Source: Euryodendron excelsum
Taxonomy: Eukaryota; Streptophyta; Magnoliopsida; Ericales; Pentaphylacaceae
Direction: 5' to 3'
DNA length: 64,000 nucleotides
NCBI GenBank assembly: GCA_033060915.1
Contig: CM065387.1
Span: forward strand, 41,345,001-41,409,000
Shown here: positions 34,811 to 45,800 of the stretch, piece after piece
Numbering within the stretch: position 1 is the stretch's first letter
How the letters are laid out: the number at the start of each line of letters is the position of its first letter
The notes under the pieces: model-generated
Seen by the model: the letters and a program-made list of their open reading frames with translations, nothing else
Database searches by the model: none
What the model was told of the DNA's origin: nothing
Made by a program: the position numbers and the translations under genes

Positions 34811-35132
34811 CCCGAGTGAAGTAGTTGCGGAAGCTGGGAAGGAAATGTTGTCGGTAAAGTGGTTTCTCCAAGAACTGGGAATTAAGCAAAAGGATTACAA
34901 GATGCATTGTGACAGTCAGAGTGCTCTGGATTTGAGCAAAAATTCAATGTACTATTCCCGCACCAAGCACATTAACATTCGCTATCATTGGATATGCGAG
35001 GTGATGGATCAACAACTATTAAAGCTCGAGAAGATTTACATGAAAGAGAATCCAGCAGACCTATTGATAAAGGTGGTTACTCATGAGAAGCTCAAGCTAT
35101 GTAGAGATATAGCCGGAATGGATGCTAATTGA
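34811..35132 (+). pseudogene. Copia RNase H C-terminal fragment
   Basis: A 95-codon open frame from 34845: MHCDSQSALDLSKNSMYYSR, TKHINIRYHWICEVMDQ, MKENPADLLIKVVTHEKL. It is nearly the same as 58872-59102 of the full-length copia element in this window, so both belong to one family. Everything upstream in the element is missing; the frame begins right at the broken Athila LTR. Confidence 0.8.
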
Positions 35133-35179
35133 AGGACGTCTGATTGCGTTCTCCTCCAATGGATATGAAGGGGGAGAAC

Positions 35180-35563
35180 TACTGGGTTCATATCCACCTA
35201 CCGAAGGATGAAGCTTCCACCACCGGCCATGGAAGTCAAATATTGCTTGCCACCTACCATGGTTAGGCCACCCACCACCGCACACCATGGTGAACAAAAT
35301 TGCTCCTCGCTCTCCTATAATTAGAGGGTTGAGGTGAAGGAGACTATAGCAAAAAAAAGAAAAAAGAGAAAAAAAAAAAAAAGCAAGCTCAAGCAAGAGC
35401 AAGAGAGAGCAAACTGAAGAGTTTTTTTGTGGTGAGTTGAGTTGTAGTCGAGTGAGAGCGCCGTGACTTATCCTCCTCCTCTGTAATATTTTTCTCTCCA
35501 TATAGTGAAATTGTTTCTCCAATTCATTGGTGTGTTAGTGTGCATTTGATTTCTTACCCAACA
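35180..35563 (+). repeat. 3' LTR of the Tork-like copia family, fragment copy
   Basis: The polypurine tract AAGGGGGAGAAC (35168-35179) is followed by TACTGGGTTCATATCC. It matches the LTRs at 54075-54447 and 59150-59514 throughout (GGATGAAGCTTCCACCACC, CAAGCAAGAGCAAGAGAGAG, TGTAATATTTTTCTCTCC) and ends ...TTACCCAACA. TG at the start has become TA. Length 384 bp. Confidence 0.8.
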
Positions 35564-35788
35564 ACATTTGTCTTATGACGATTATTTCAATCCTCACAAT
35601 ATTGTATAACTTACCAAATAGGTCATGTTCCTCTCTCTGCACATGATGCTGACACTCCTATTTCGACTTTATAATGTTGGTTTTGGATTTTTCTTCAGGT
35701 GCATAAATATGATTGATATTTTGGTATTCAACTTGGTAATTACTTTCATGCTTTGTGAAGGTTAAAGAAGGGGGAAATAAAATTATAG

Positions 35789-36979
35789 GAGGCATGCGTT
35801 ATATGCAGGTGAAACAGCTTCTTCTGCTGGCCTATTGCCAAGCTATTACCTTTTATCTTCTTCCCAAGTCTGAAGGCCAGCCAGCTCGTGACATCCAGTT
35901 ATCGCTTGCCTTGGAGAAATTAAAAACTTATTAGACAAGGTAACTAATTCTCTTATCAGGCTTGATCATTATATAATTCCACAACATCTTATTCAGTCGT
36001 GAAATAATACGCGTTACCAATATCATGCTAGGTAGCCTGTGTTTTTCATTAAGCAATAAAATTTTCCTTTAGCAAGTCTTCTGGGTTTGAGAAGCCCTCC
36101 CGTGATCAGTTTTCTGAGGGTAAATTACACAAACCTTTCTTATTTTAAAAATGTTATTAACAGGTTACTCCTTTCGTCCAATATTGGGTAAACAACGTTA
36201 ACACAAGCTATAAAAAGACTGTAAAAAGGAAAAATATCAAATTTTAATGTAAAATTTTTTCTCTCTCCAAATCTTCTCTCCGTCTCTCTCACTTTGTCTT
36301 TATCTTAAAAACATCGATCCCATTATATAGTTCCCCATTCCCGTTTTACTGCTACAAGAAACAGAAAGAGACCCACTGTGACCAATCAACTGGAAGGGAT
36401 AAGCTTTTAGGTGGTTGGGGATGAGGGTCATTAGGTGGGTAGTCAAAGTGAGAATCGAAAGACTTTCCATTTGAGAACTGATTAACCACAACGCAACACC
36501 TCAAGAGAAGAGAGAGGTGTTGTAAGGATTTCAAAAAGAGGAAGAAGAAAATTTAGGGAGAATTACGGAGAAAAAGTGAAAACATTTCGATTATTTATTT
36601 ATTTTAAATTGGATGAGGGCATAATAGTCATTAAAAATTTATTAAGTCTGTATCCGCATTTTGCCATTTGGTCTTGTTTTAATATGCTGCAGGCTTCTAC
36701 CTACACTGGTGAAGTTGTTGATAGAGGATGTTGCATTGTCCTCTGATTATTCCACCATTGATCATGCAGGTTAAAGTAGGAACGCAAGAAGCAACAGTGG
36801 TGGTTAGTAACTTATTGTTCCTCCTAGTTATCTGTACAAGGATGATTCTTTTAGTTAACATCTGATTTAAATTTTTCCCGGACTCCCCATAAAAATTATA
36901 GCTCCATGAAGTAGCTCAGGTAGTAAAGGCGGATTCTTTCGAGGATACTGAGAGCAAAGAAAGAAAACACAAGCATTTG
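35789..36979 (+). pseudogene. SAS10: SAS10/UTP3-like gene, three exons, pseudogene
   Basis: SAS10/UTP3 proteins act in the nucleolus in small-subunit rRNA processing. Exon 1 (35789-35939), after an ..ATTATAG acceptor, encodes GGMRYMQVKQLLLLAYCQAI then TFYLLPKSEGQPARD, the core of the Sas10/Utp3/C1D domain. One base is missing after GQPARD; the reading then continues in another frame as PVIACLGEIKNLLDK up to a GTAACT donor. Exon 2 (36693-36802) gives TLVKLLIEDVALSSDYSTID and, after another shift, VKVGTQEATVV. Exon 3 (36902-36979) gives LHEVAQVVKADSFEDTESKE. Splice sites look intact but two frameshifts make it a pseudogene. Upstream exons are replaced by the copia fragment; I see no later exons. 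Confidence 0.68.
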
Positions 36980-37239
36980 GTGAGCCATATATGTCAAACA
37001 GTGTTAGAAATTTTTGTCGTCGAAACTCTAATTCTCTCTTCATCTTCTCGCCATCCCCCTTCTCCTGTTATTAGTACTACCATACTACTGTTATATTATA
37101 GCTGCTATCAGTAATACTTGTAACAACTATTACTAGAAGTACTACCGACGGACATTTCTTCCTTTTGTTTCTCTTTCCAAACTAGCCAAAGGTCAACAAT
37201 CTCTTTCTTCACATATGATACCAGTTTGATATCGAATCC
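36980..37239. other. Intergenic, nothing recognised
   Basis: Short AT- and CT-rich stretch between the SAS10-like exons and an old copia LTR. At 37216-37227 the complement reads TGGTATCATA, possibly the worn primer site of the LTR that follows. Confidence 0.4.
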
Positions 37240-37804
37240 TTAGATAGGACACAAAATAGAAAGATAGATATTAACTTTGACTTAATAAAATGTGGCATAA
37301 CTAAAAAAATCTTGTCTAGTCTATAGCTTTGCTAAAGGATACATATTAGATAATACTATGAAAGTATGACTATGGCTAAGTGCATCCACAACGCATGTCA
37401 AGATAAGTAAAGAAAACAATCACACAATTAACACGATATTTTAGCTTGGAAAACCCTAATTGGGTAAAAAATCACTAGACCTAGTCTATCCAACCAAAAA
37501 CTATCAAGAATGAATACAAAATAGTCAACTTACAAACTAACCCTAAATAGTCTCAATCCTCGAATGTAGAATCCCATTTGCGAGTATGCTCTTCTTGTAT
37601 TGACCGAATCCGATAGCCATGTATCTATTTTTTGATATAATTCTTCAATACTTGATTTAATGTCGAGCTCTACGACACTTCTGAAATCCTCTAAGAACTG
37701 AACTCCAATCCACCAGGGTCCACTTCACCGGATAAAGAGCAAACACTATACCAATGTCAAACGTACATGAACCCTTACAACCAAATCCCCAACATCGACT
37801 CCTT
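37240..37804 (-). repeat. Old copia LTR (family E), first part, interrupted by the SIRE element
   Basis: From about 37310 it matches 47445 onward (GACTATGGCTAAGTGCATCC against GACTATGGCTTAGTGCATCT, then GGAAAACC, and CTTACAACCAAATCCCCAAC). The match resumes at 47191 after the SIRE element. So this is one LTR copy split by insertion. Minus orientation is judged from the TATA box of the complete copy. Confidence 0.65.
37800..37804. repeat. Target site duplication TCCTT, left
   Basis: TCCTT directly before the LTR start at 37805; the same five bases follow the other LTR at 47186-47190. A perfect 5-bp pair, the length copia integrases make. Confidence 0.85.
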
Positions 37805-39174
37805 TGTTAGCTTAAAATATCAATCTAAGAGGGCGGGTGAATTGAGTAATTAAAAATTAAAGCACTAATCACAACTTAGAAATGCTCAAATCAATAAAGT
37901 AGTATTCTTAAAATATTTAAATGGAATGCAATCCAATATAAGAGATAAGAGTGTAAACAGAGATATCAACAAAAAGCAAAAGAGACACAGAAATTTTACA
38001 AAGGTTCGGCCAACCCTTACCTATTGTCTTCTCTTCCTCAATCCTCTCGAAGGTATTCTACTATGTAAAGTTCCTTACACAACTACTAGTTGCTTCCAAG
38101 TGACCAGCTCATTTTTATACAAGAGGTCAACATTTAACTCTTAAATCTGAATAGTTCTTTCCCAAGACTACTGAATTTTACAAGTGTATAACCAGCTACA
38201 CTTCCACTCATAAGGTGTACAACAACCTTAAACAAGAGTTGAAGTAAAATAGATACAAGGATGTCACTTTATGCTTCTTGTCTCTTGGCCATAAATGAGA
38301 TGGAGGTCTTCTATATATAGTATCTCACAATTTTCAGCTATTAGAAACGGTGGGAAAGCATTAAATGTGCGAGCAGCCTCGTTAGAATGTTTGAATTTTT
38401 AACCGTTGGAGCTAAAGTGTTGATACTAGCTCTAGAGGTGTCGACCATATCTGTGCTTTCTAGTAAATCATCTTCGATGGTGTCGACCAAATTCATATGG
38501 TGTTGTCCAGATCTGTGTTATCTTTTCTCATTTGCTCACTGCCTCCAAGGTGTCGATCAAGTCTATTTCAGGTGTTGACAATGGCTTGAGGATACTCAGG
38601 CACATCAAGGTCTTCCAATGGTGTCAACCATATTGGTATGGTGTTGACACTAGCAGTGGACTACTTCTTTTTGAGGATCAAGGATCTTCAGGTGGAGTGT
38701 CGACCAAAGATGTAGTTGGTTGACAATATGTCACAGCAGCTTCATCAGATCTTCAATCAAGTGTCTACTATTTCACCAATGTGTCAACACTTGCTACCAA
38801 TATCTTTTTCCTCCGATCTCCAGATCTTCTTATGCCACTTTGTAGAAGGTTTCAATACTTGCTGTCAACCTCCTTTTTTGTCGATCTCCTTTTCAACTTA
38901 GGCAAATGGCTTATCAGTATTTGATGTCGACCTCCTTTTTAACTTAGTTAAATGATTTGTCAGTACTTGTTGCCGACCTTCTTTTCAACTTAGGAAAATG
39001 GCTTATTAGTACTTGTTGCGGACCTCATTTTCAACTTAGGCAAATGGATTCAAAAGCTTTAAGTCATAATTCTAATAGAGATTAAGGATACAAGATCATT
39101 TGCACACCAAGTAAAGTCATTAGATCCTTAACACAATGTTTTGTTGTCATCAAAATCAAGGCATAGAGTCAACA
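37805..39174 (-). repeat. 3' LTR of the SIRE-type element
   Basis: Minus strand: starts TGTTGACTCTATGCC at 39174 and ends AGCTAACA at 37805 (TG...CA). About 1370 bp, matches 45801-47185. U3 (38400-39010) has around a dozen GGTGTCGACC/GGTGTTGAC motifs; the TATA box is CTATATATAG at 38311-38320. Confidence 0.85.
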
Positions 39175-39190
39175 ATCTCTCCCTTTTTTA
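39175..39190 (-). other. Polypurine tract of the SIRE-type element
   Basis: Minus-strand AAAAAAGGGAGAGAT immediately before the 3' LTR start. Confidence 0.75.
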
Positions 39191-39599
39191 TGATGAGAAA
39201 ACCTTGACAAAATATACTTTAAAGATGAAATTAAAAAACTGAATTTTAAAGTTTGAAAGCAAAGCAAAATTCCCCTTTAATGTGAGCTCCCCCTCTGAAG
39301 TTCATAGAGTTTTTCTCCCCCTTTTTGTCAGTCAATCAAAAAGAACAACATATATATTTATGTATAATTTAGATAGATACAATAGTTAAAAAAATGTTAA
39401 AATAGATAAAACACAGCATAGGGCTTTAAAACCCAGGAAACACAACATTTATCTAGCCAATAACCATTATAAATAGTTGTAATAGTTATCATTAAAACCA
39501 ACATAGTGCTTTAAAACAACCTTACACACTATTTTTCATAAGACAAACATTAACAACAAAAACCAATAAAGAAATATGCAATAAGAACAAAAAAGATAA

Positions 39600-41275
39600 T
39601 GCAGAATGAAGTGGATGATTTAGAGTTCAAGTGGAGCTATATTGAAGAAAGTGGATTTGGGGATTCTCTATCTCAGGCCATATTTGGATTTGGGTTTTAG
39701 GGCAAGTTCTAGAGAGGGAGGAGGATTAGCTTCTTTCAATAATAGGGATAGCTTCTTGAATTTGAGTCACAGCTTCTTCATTCATTGCATTCTCATCATC
39801 TTGTTCCAATTGGCCCTCTGTTTTTGGTTCAAGTCCTTTTTCTTTTGCATTTCATGCATCTTCATCCTTTTTTTTCTCCTTTTCTCCAAAAGTGTTATCC
39901 TTTTCAAAACCAGAAATTTCTTCATCTTTATTTCCAAACAAATCTGAAGAGCTATTGGAAGAATCAATATATGAAGGAGGAAGATCTGAACTAAAAGCAG
40001 ACTGAATTTCTTTCCTGACTTATTTTTTCATTTCCTTTACCTCCTTGCTCAACCTCACTACTTTCTTCTCAACACTCATCATTCTTTCAACACCCAAGTC
40101 CAATATGGTGTTAAACATTTCATGCGGGGAGTTTTGATGCTTTTCTATCCTTTTCAACATATCAAACACTAGACTGACGTAAGAGGCTTCTTAAGGATCA
40201 AATTCAATTGGTTCCACAAAGAGAGACTTAGCGTTTGGTTTGACATTAGAAGAGCCTTCAACAATCTGAGTAGCACTTCCCTTCTTTACCCATTTCTTGC
40301 TTTCTCCATCAAGTTCATACTTCATATTCTTGAGAGTATTCTCATTATACTCATTATATTTGGGATCAGGTTCCATAACTTTCTCCCCAGTAAAATCAAC
40401 ATCAAAGTATTGAAAGATTTTAGTGAGAAGCATACCATAAGGGAGGCTGCTAGTTTTGTGGGTAGAGGCATTTGTCATTTTCCTGAGAATGAAGTTGGTC
40501 ATTTTGGGCTTTTCCTCAACCAAATATACCCAAAGCAGAAATAGTTCATTGTCGGTGACATACTCAAATCTTCCAGTTGTGGGCACAATGGAGTGATCAA
40601 TAAAATGATGCAAAAGTCTGATTTCTAAAGACCACTCATCTGCAGTGAACTTCAGGTTGTCATGTTGACTGGTTTGTTAAGGATCAGGGTCAGAGCTTCA
40701 GCAGCATAATCCTTAAAGGTAACATATCCCTTATTAGAAAGATAAAAAATTTCCTTCAATTTCTCTACAGTGACTAATATCTTCTCTCCTTTAACGTAAT
40801 TGATCAATTTGTAAGGATCATTCCCTACTTCTAGATTAGCATAAAACAATCCTCACTAAATTACGGTAAGTGTTTTCCCTGAGAGTTGCTAAACTCATCC
40901 ACCCAATGTTTTTGAATTTAAGCTTAAATGGAAACCCCAAACCAGTGAAGAAATCAAAATTGGTCGATCTACTCTTTATCACTTTCTTGAGGCCATAGAA
41001 GTTTCAAATTTTACATTGAGGGATTTCTTTCTGAAATGGAGATCACCCACAAGCAAGTCTGGATCAACTGGTGGAGCAACAATTCTCTCTTTTCCTCTTT
41101 CTTCTTCAAAGCTTGCGATGATTCAACCCTTGCCTTTCTTTTCTTCCCAGTTTCTGCTGTAGATGTTTCAGAAATCTTCTTCTTCTTCTTCTTCATTGTA
41201 ATTTCCTTTGATATCTTCCCCTTTTTTTTGCTGATTTTGGTGCCATTGATGGTTGTAGTGAAGGTCAAAAAGGGG
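39600..41275 (-). pseudogene. SIRE ORF3 (env position), plant-transposon-protein domain and coiled coil
   Basis: Minus strand. A basic N-terminal part (41268-41011; KKKGKISKEITMKKKKKKIS, ESSQALKKKEEKREL), then MFYANLEVGNDPYKLINYVK and FKDYAAEALTLILNKPV (40849-40652), FEYVTDNELFLLWVYLVEEK, PYGMLLTKIFQYFDVDF and YELDGESKKWVKKGS (40613-40191), and a charged, helix-prone end (about 40190-39600). The middle part resembles the same domain as the Athila ORF3 at 28892-29900. Role unknown; it occupies the position of env in retroviruses, but I see no signal peptide or membrane segment. Broken in at least four places. Confidence 0.65.
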
Positions 41276-41670
41276 GTATTTTGTGAGGGTAACAGTTATG
41301 GTTAAGTATTTAAAGGTGTGAAAAAGGGAGGGAAGATTGGTCATTTGAAATTGGTGAACAGAGGAGAGACAGTTGGTTGACAATAGGGTTTTAGTGCACA
41401 AATGAACTATATGTATGCATATGGAGTGCTGACACAATAAATCATAGTGTTGACATAATAAATCAATTTTTCCAATAAAATTTTGAATATGTGAACAGAG
41501 TGTTGACACTAGAGATTCAGATGGTTGACACTTTGCTTCCAAAGAGCAACCTTGATTATTTAAACATCAATAGTGTCGACAATCACCAAAAATAGTCGAC
41601 ACTATTTCTCAAGAATATCATGTTGTTAAAGACATATTGTTGACAAAGATTATAAATGGTTGACAATTTG
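41276..41670 (-). promoter_or_regulatory. LTR-like internal promoter candidate ahead of SIRE ORF3
   Basis: About nine GTGTTGACA/TGTCGACAC motifs lie at 41373-41665 (for example 41448, 41499, 41520, 41571, 41593), the same motif that fills the U3 of this element's LTR. In the direction of ORF3 they are followed by a TATA-like TTTAAATAC (about 41316-41308) and then the ORF3 start region near 41275. The motif sharing is seen directly; function is inferred. Confidence 0.5.
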
Positions 41671-41771
41671 TAAATAAAAGAAATGATCTTCTTTTTAATA
41701 AAATATAGATGAATGTGAGAAGTATGCAAATGACAATTATAAAAAGACTTGTTACAATAAACAAAATCAAT

Positions 41772-43480
41772 TCAAAGATGATTACACGTGCCAATCTCTC
41801 TTTTAATATTTTCATCTAAAGGTTTTGTGAAAATACTAGCAAATTGGTGTTCAGTGCTAACAAATTCCAATCTGATATCACCTTTCTGTGTGTGATCTCT
41901 AATGAAATGATGCCTAATTTCAATGTGTTTGATTCTAGAGTGCCGAATAAGGTTCTTGTTCAAGTTTATAGCACTAAAATTATCACATAAGATTGGAATG
42001 TGTCCATACGTCAGTCCAAAATTCTCAATTTGATGTTTAATCTATAAGACTTGTGCACAACAACTACCTACAACAATATATTCAACATCTGTAGTTGAGA
42101 GGGCAACAAAATTTTGTTTCTTACTGAACTAAGATACAAGCATGTTACAAAGGAATTTGTATGAACCACTAGTACTTTTCTATCCACCTTACTACCAACA
42201 TTATCAGCATCAGAATATCTAACAAGTTCAAAGGATGTACCACTAGGGTGCCATAGACCAAGATTATGAGACTGTTTAAGATATCTAAATATTTTTTCAT
42301 AGCAGTTAGATGAGATTCTTTAGGATTAGCTTGGAATCTAGCACACATACACACACTAAACATAATATTAGGTCTGCTTAGCTGTTAGATATAATAAGGA
42401 ATCTATCATTCTTCTATAGAGTTTGGTGTCAACTGAATTACCTGATTCATCAACATCTATCTTTCTTAAAGTGCTCGTGGGAGTTCTAATTGGCTTTACG
42501 TTCTCTACATCAAAACTTTTAAGTAGATCCATGACATATTTAGCTTGATTTATAAAGATACATTCCTTTTCTTGCTTAATTTGAAGCCCAAGGAAGAATG
42601 GCAGCTCTCCTATCATACTTATCTCAAACTTTCTCTGTATGCACTTAGCAAACTCTTTACACATTTTTTTATTAGTTAAACCAAAAATTATGTCATCAAC
42701 ATATATTTGAACAATGTGCATGTCGTGATTTTTATTTTTGATGAAAAGAGTTGTGACTATAGTTCCTTTTGAAAAATCATTTTCCAACAAGAATTTACTA
42801 AGATTTTCATACCAAGCTCTAGGTGCTTGTTTTAATCTATACAAAGCTTTAGTTATTTTAAAACATGGTTTGGGTGTTTTTCATAAACTTTCCCATTAAT
42901 AAAACCATTTAGAAAGGCACTTTTAACATCCATTTGGTATAATTTAAAATTCTTGAAGCATGCAAAAACAAGTAACATTCTAATTACTTCTAATCTAGCA
43001 ACTGGTGCAAAGGTTTCATCATAATCAATACCTTCCTCTTAATTGTAACCTTAAGCAACTAATCTGGCTTTGTTTCTTATCACAGTACATGATTCATTAT
43101 CTTGTTTCTAAATATCCATTTGTTCATATGATAGGATGCCCTTTTAGGTCTGGAAACCAGATTTCATAGCTTACTTCTTTCAAATTGATTTAGTTCTTCT
43201 TGTATTGCATTGATTCAAAATTCATAATTCTCTGCTTCTTGAAATGATGTTGGCTCCATATGTGAAAGAAATGCATATAAGTTCTTCAGTGTGGATCTTG
43301 TTCTCACCCTTTGTGATGGATCCCCAAGTATATATTCTAGTGGATGATTTTGCACAAATTTTCATTCTTTAGGTAGGCTTGCATTTACTTTCTCTTTTTG
43401 TTGAGAAACAGTTGGAGCAAGTTCCTTTTCTGTTTTCTTTTCCTCTGTATGTGTAGCTTAAGTAGGAGTTGTTCAACATT
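41772..43480 (-). pseudogene. SIRE-type RT and RNase H
   Basis: Minus strand. The best-preserved frame (42844-42368) has MYRLKQAPRAWYENLSKFLL, the catalytic IVQIYVDDIIFGLTN, and QIKQEKECIFINQAKYVMDL. Upstream, 43060-42850, are traces of the RT N-terminal half with several stops. RNase H pieces lie at 42363-42169 and 41963-41772, the latter with IRHSRIKHIEIRHHFIRDHT and FASIFTKPLDE. YVDD is intact; the protein is not. Confidence 0.85.
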
Positions 43481-44640
43481 ATCTACATCATCATGTACAT
43501 TCTTACTTGGAGGAATGTTAGATTCATCAAAATTAACATGAATGGATTCTTCTACAGTCTAAGTTTTTTTGTTTAACACCCTATATGCCTTGCTATGCAT
43601 AGAATAACCTAGAAATACACTTTCTTCAAATTTAGCATCAAATTTACCTATGTTATCCTTGTTGTTGTTCATGACAAAACGCTTGCATCCAAAAACATGA
43701 AAATAGGAAATATTTGGTTTTCAACCTTTCCAAAGTTCATAAGGGGTCTTTTTTAAATGTATTCTAACAAGAATTCTATTTAAAACATAACAGGTTGTAT
43801 TAGCTGCTTCAACCCAAAAATACTTTGGTAAACCATTTTCATAAGACTTAGTCCTGACCATCTCCTCGAAATTCCTATTTTTCCTTTCAACCACACCATT
43901 TTGTTGAAGAGTTCTTGGGGCAGAAACATTATGATCAAAACCGTTTTCATCACAAAAGTTTTCAAATGGGAAGCAATCAAATTCTCCTCGATGATCAATT
44001 CTAATGGCAGAAATAGCAAAAAAATTTCATTTTGCACTCTTTTGCAAAACTTGATAAAAGAAATTATAGTTTCGTCTTTGTGAGTGAGAAAATAAGTCCA
44101 TGTAAATCTAGAGAAATCATCTACAATGACAAGAGCATACTCTTTTCCACCTAAACTGAGTGTTCTAGTTGTTTTCCCTTTTAGCATGCACCACATAACT
44201 TATCTTCTTCAAATTTAATTTTAAGTAAACCAATAACCATATCATGTTTAGCAGCTTTAGAAATAGTACTCTTGTTGGAATGTCCTAATCTTCTATACCA
44301 TAACCAAGAATCATCACTGTTTATAGCAAATAAACATTTAATTTTGTAAGACAAGTTATTTAAATTAAACACATAAATGTTTCCTTGTCTAATTCCAGTT
44401 AACATGGTATGACCATGAAGAACATTAACTACCATACATTTAGAGGATTCAAAGATAACTTTAAAGATTTTAACACATAATTGACTAATACTTAGAAAAT
44501 TATGTTTAAGGCCTTTTACTAATAATACATTTTCAATAGAAGTGGAGGAATCATTACTTATACTTCCAATGCCAATGATCTTACCTTTTCCATTGTCTCC
44601 AAAGGTCACCAAGCCTCCATCATCTGGAGATAGGGATGTA
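43481..44640 (-). pseudogene. SIRE-type integrase with GAG-pre-integrase part
   Basis: Minus strand, 44612-44181: KGLKHNFLSISQLC and DDSWLWYRRLGHSNKSTISK (the His of the zinc-binding part), then LCGAC. The next frame (44196-43780) has GGKEYALVIVDDFSRFTWTY, with the first catalytic Asp region, and AAPRTPQQNGV-type sequence is only recognisable in shifted frames near 43900. The C-terminal stretch to 43480 is broken up. Non-functional. Confidence 0.8.
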
Positions 44641-45745
44641 AACTGGCTTTCATCCAGGTACTAGAAGTCTTTTTTGACTTTGGATTGAAGGCAAACCTCT
44701 TTTTGTTCTTCGTTATGAGCCATCAAACAGAAGTTGGCCACTTCATGGCTTTCAAAATCCTCATCTGAGCTAGATTCTTCACTTCCAATCCATGTTGTAG
44801 CCAAGGCTGCAACTTCTTTGCTTTTCTTTCTTCTTTTTTAGTTGTGGACATTTAGCCTTGATGTGTCTAGGCTTTTTGCACTCAATGCAGATAATAATGG
44901 AGTTATTTTTCCTGGTCTCACCCTTAGATTTTGGTTTCCTTCCTTTCTTCCATTTCTTCCTCATGAATCTTTTGAATTTTTTGGTGATCAAGGTAAGTTC
45001 TTCATCCTTCTTTCCATCGCTGTCTTAATCATTTTCTGCAGTGGTGGATTTGAATGCAACGACCTTCTTTTTTCTCATCATCATCTTGCATGTTCTGTTT
45101 CTGAGTAAAGTCATATGTCATAAGTGATCCCAGCAATTCCTTCAAGGGTAGAGTGTTCAAATTCTTTGCCATTTTAATTGCAATTACTTTAGCTTCCCAG
45201 GTTCTTGGTAGTGACCTGAGTATCTTCTTTACCTGTTCACTATCAGAATAGATCTTTCCAAGAGATTTTAGTCCATTTATAATGTTAGTGGACCTTGTAA
45301 ATATTTCAGTAATGGATTCTTTAGGTTTCATTCTAAATAGATTATAGTTATGCACATATTGATTTTAGATTCCTTAACTTAATAATACCTTTGTGTGTGG
45401 TTTCTAGCCTATCCCAAATTTCTTTTGCAGAATCATATGCAGATATTATATTGAGTTCAGAAGGGTCTAATGGACAATATAACAAGTTCATAGCTTTGAC
45501 ATTTAGTTGCATGAGCCTCAAATCAGATTAATGACATTCATCTTCTAGTTTGGCAACCACAACCTTTCTATGGTCTTGGTAGGTATTTTAGGTCCACTTA
45601 CAATAATTCTCCAGAGTTCATAGTCTACTGATTGAACATAAATTTTCATTCTATTTTTTCAGTAGTTATAGTTAGTGTCATAGAACATGGGAGGTCTGTT
45701 TGTGGATTGTCCTTCTCCAAGAAAGGTTCCAATAATGTTTTCCAT
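44641..45745 (-). pseudogene. SIRE-type gag
   Basis: The probable start Met is at 45745 (MENIIGTFLGEGQSTN, then YWKNRMKIYVQSVDYELWRI), a UBN2-type gag start. The central frame (45355-45029) has FRMKPKESITEIFTRSTNII and LRSLPRTWEAKVIAIKMAKN. A zinc knuckle CIECKKPRHIKAKCP is at about 44890-44845. Stops at about 45580-45370 and a shift near 45029 break it. Confidence 0.8.
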
Positions 45746-45786
45746 GGATCTTACTCTAGGATGTAAAACCTAATACTGAGCAATAG

Positions 45787-45800
45787 ACTCTGATACCAAC
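45787..45800 (-). other. Primer binding site of the SIRE-type element
   Basis: Minus-strand GTTGGTATCAGAGT directly after the 5' LTR end. It matches the plant initiator-Met tRNA site TGGTATCAGAGC. Confidence 0.85.
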
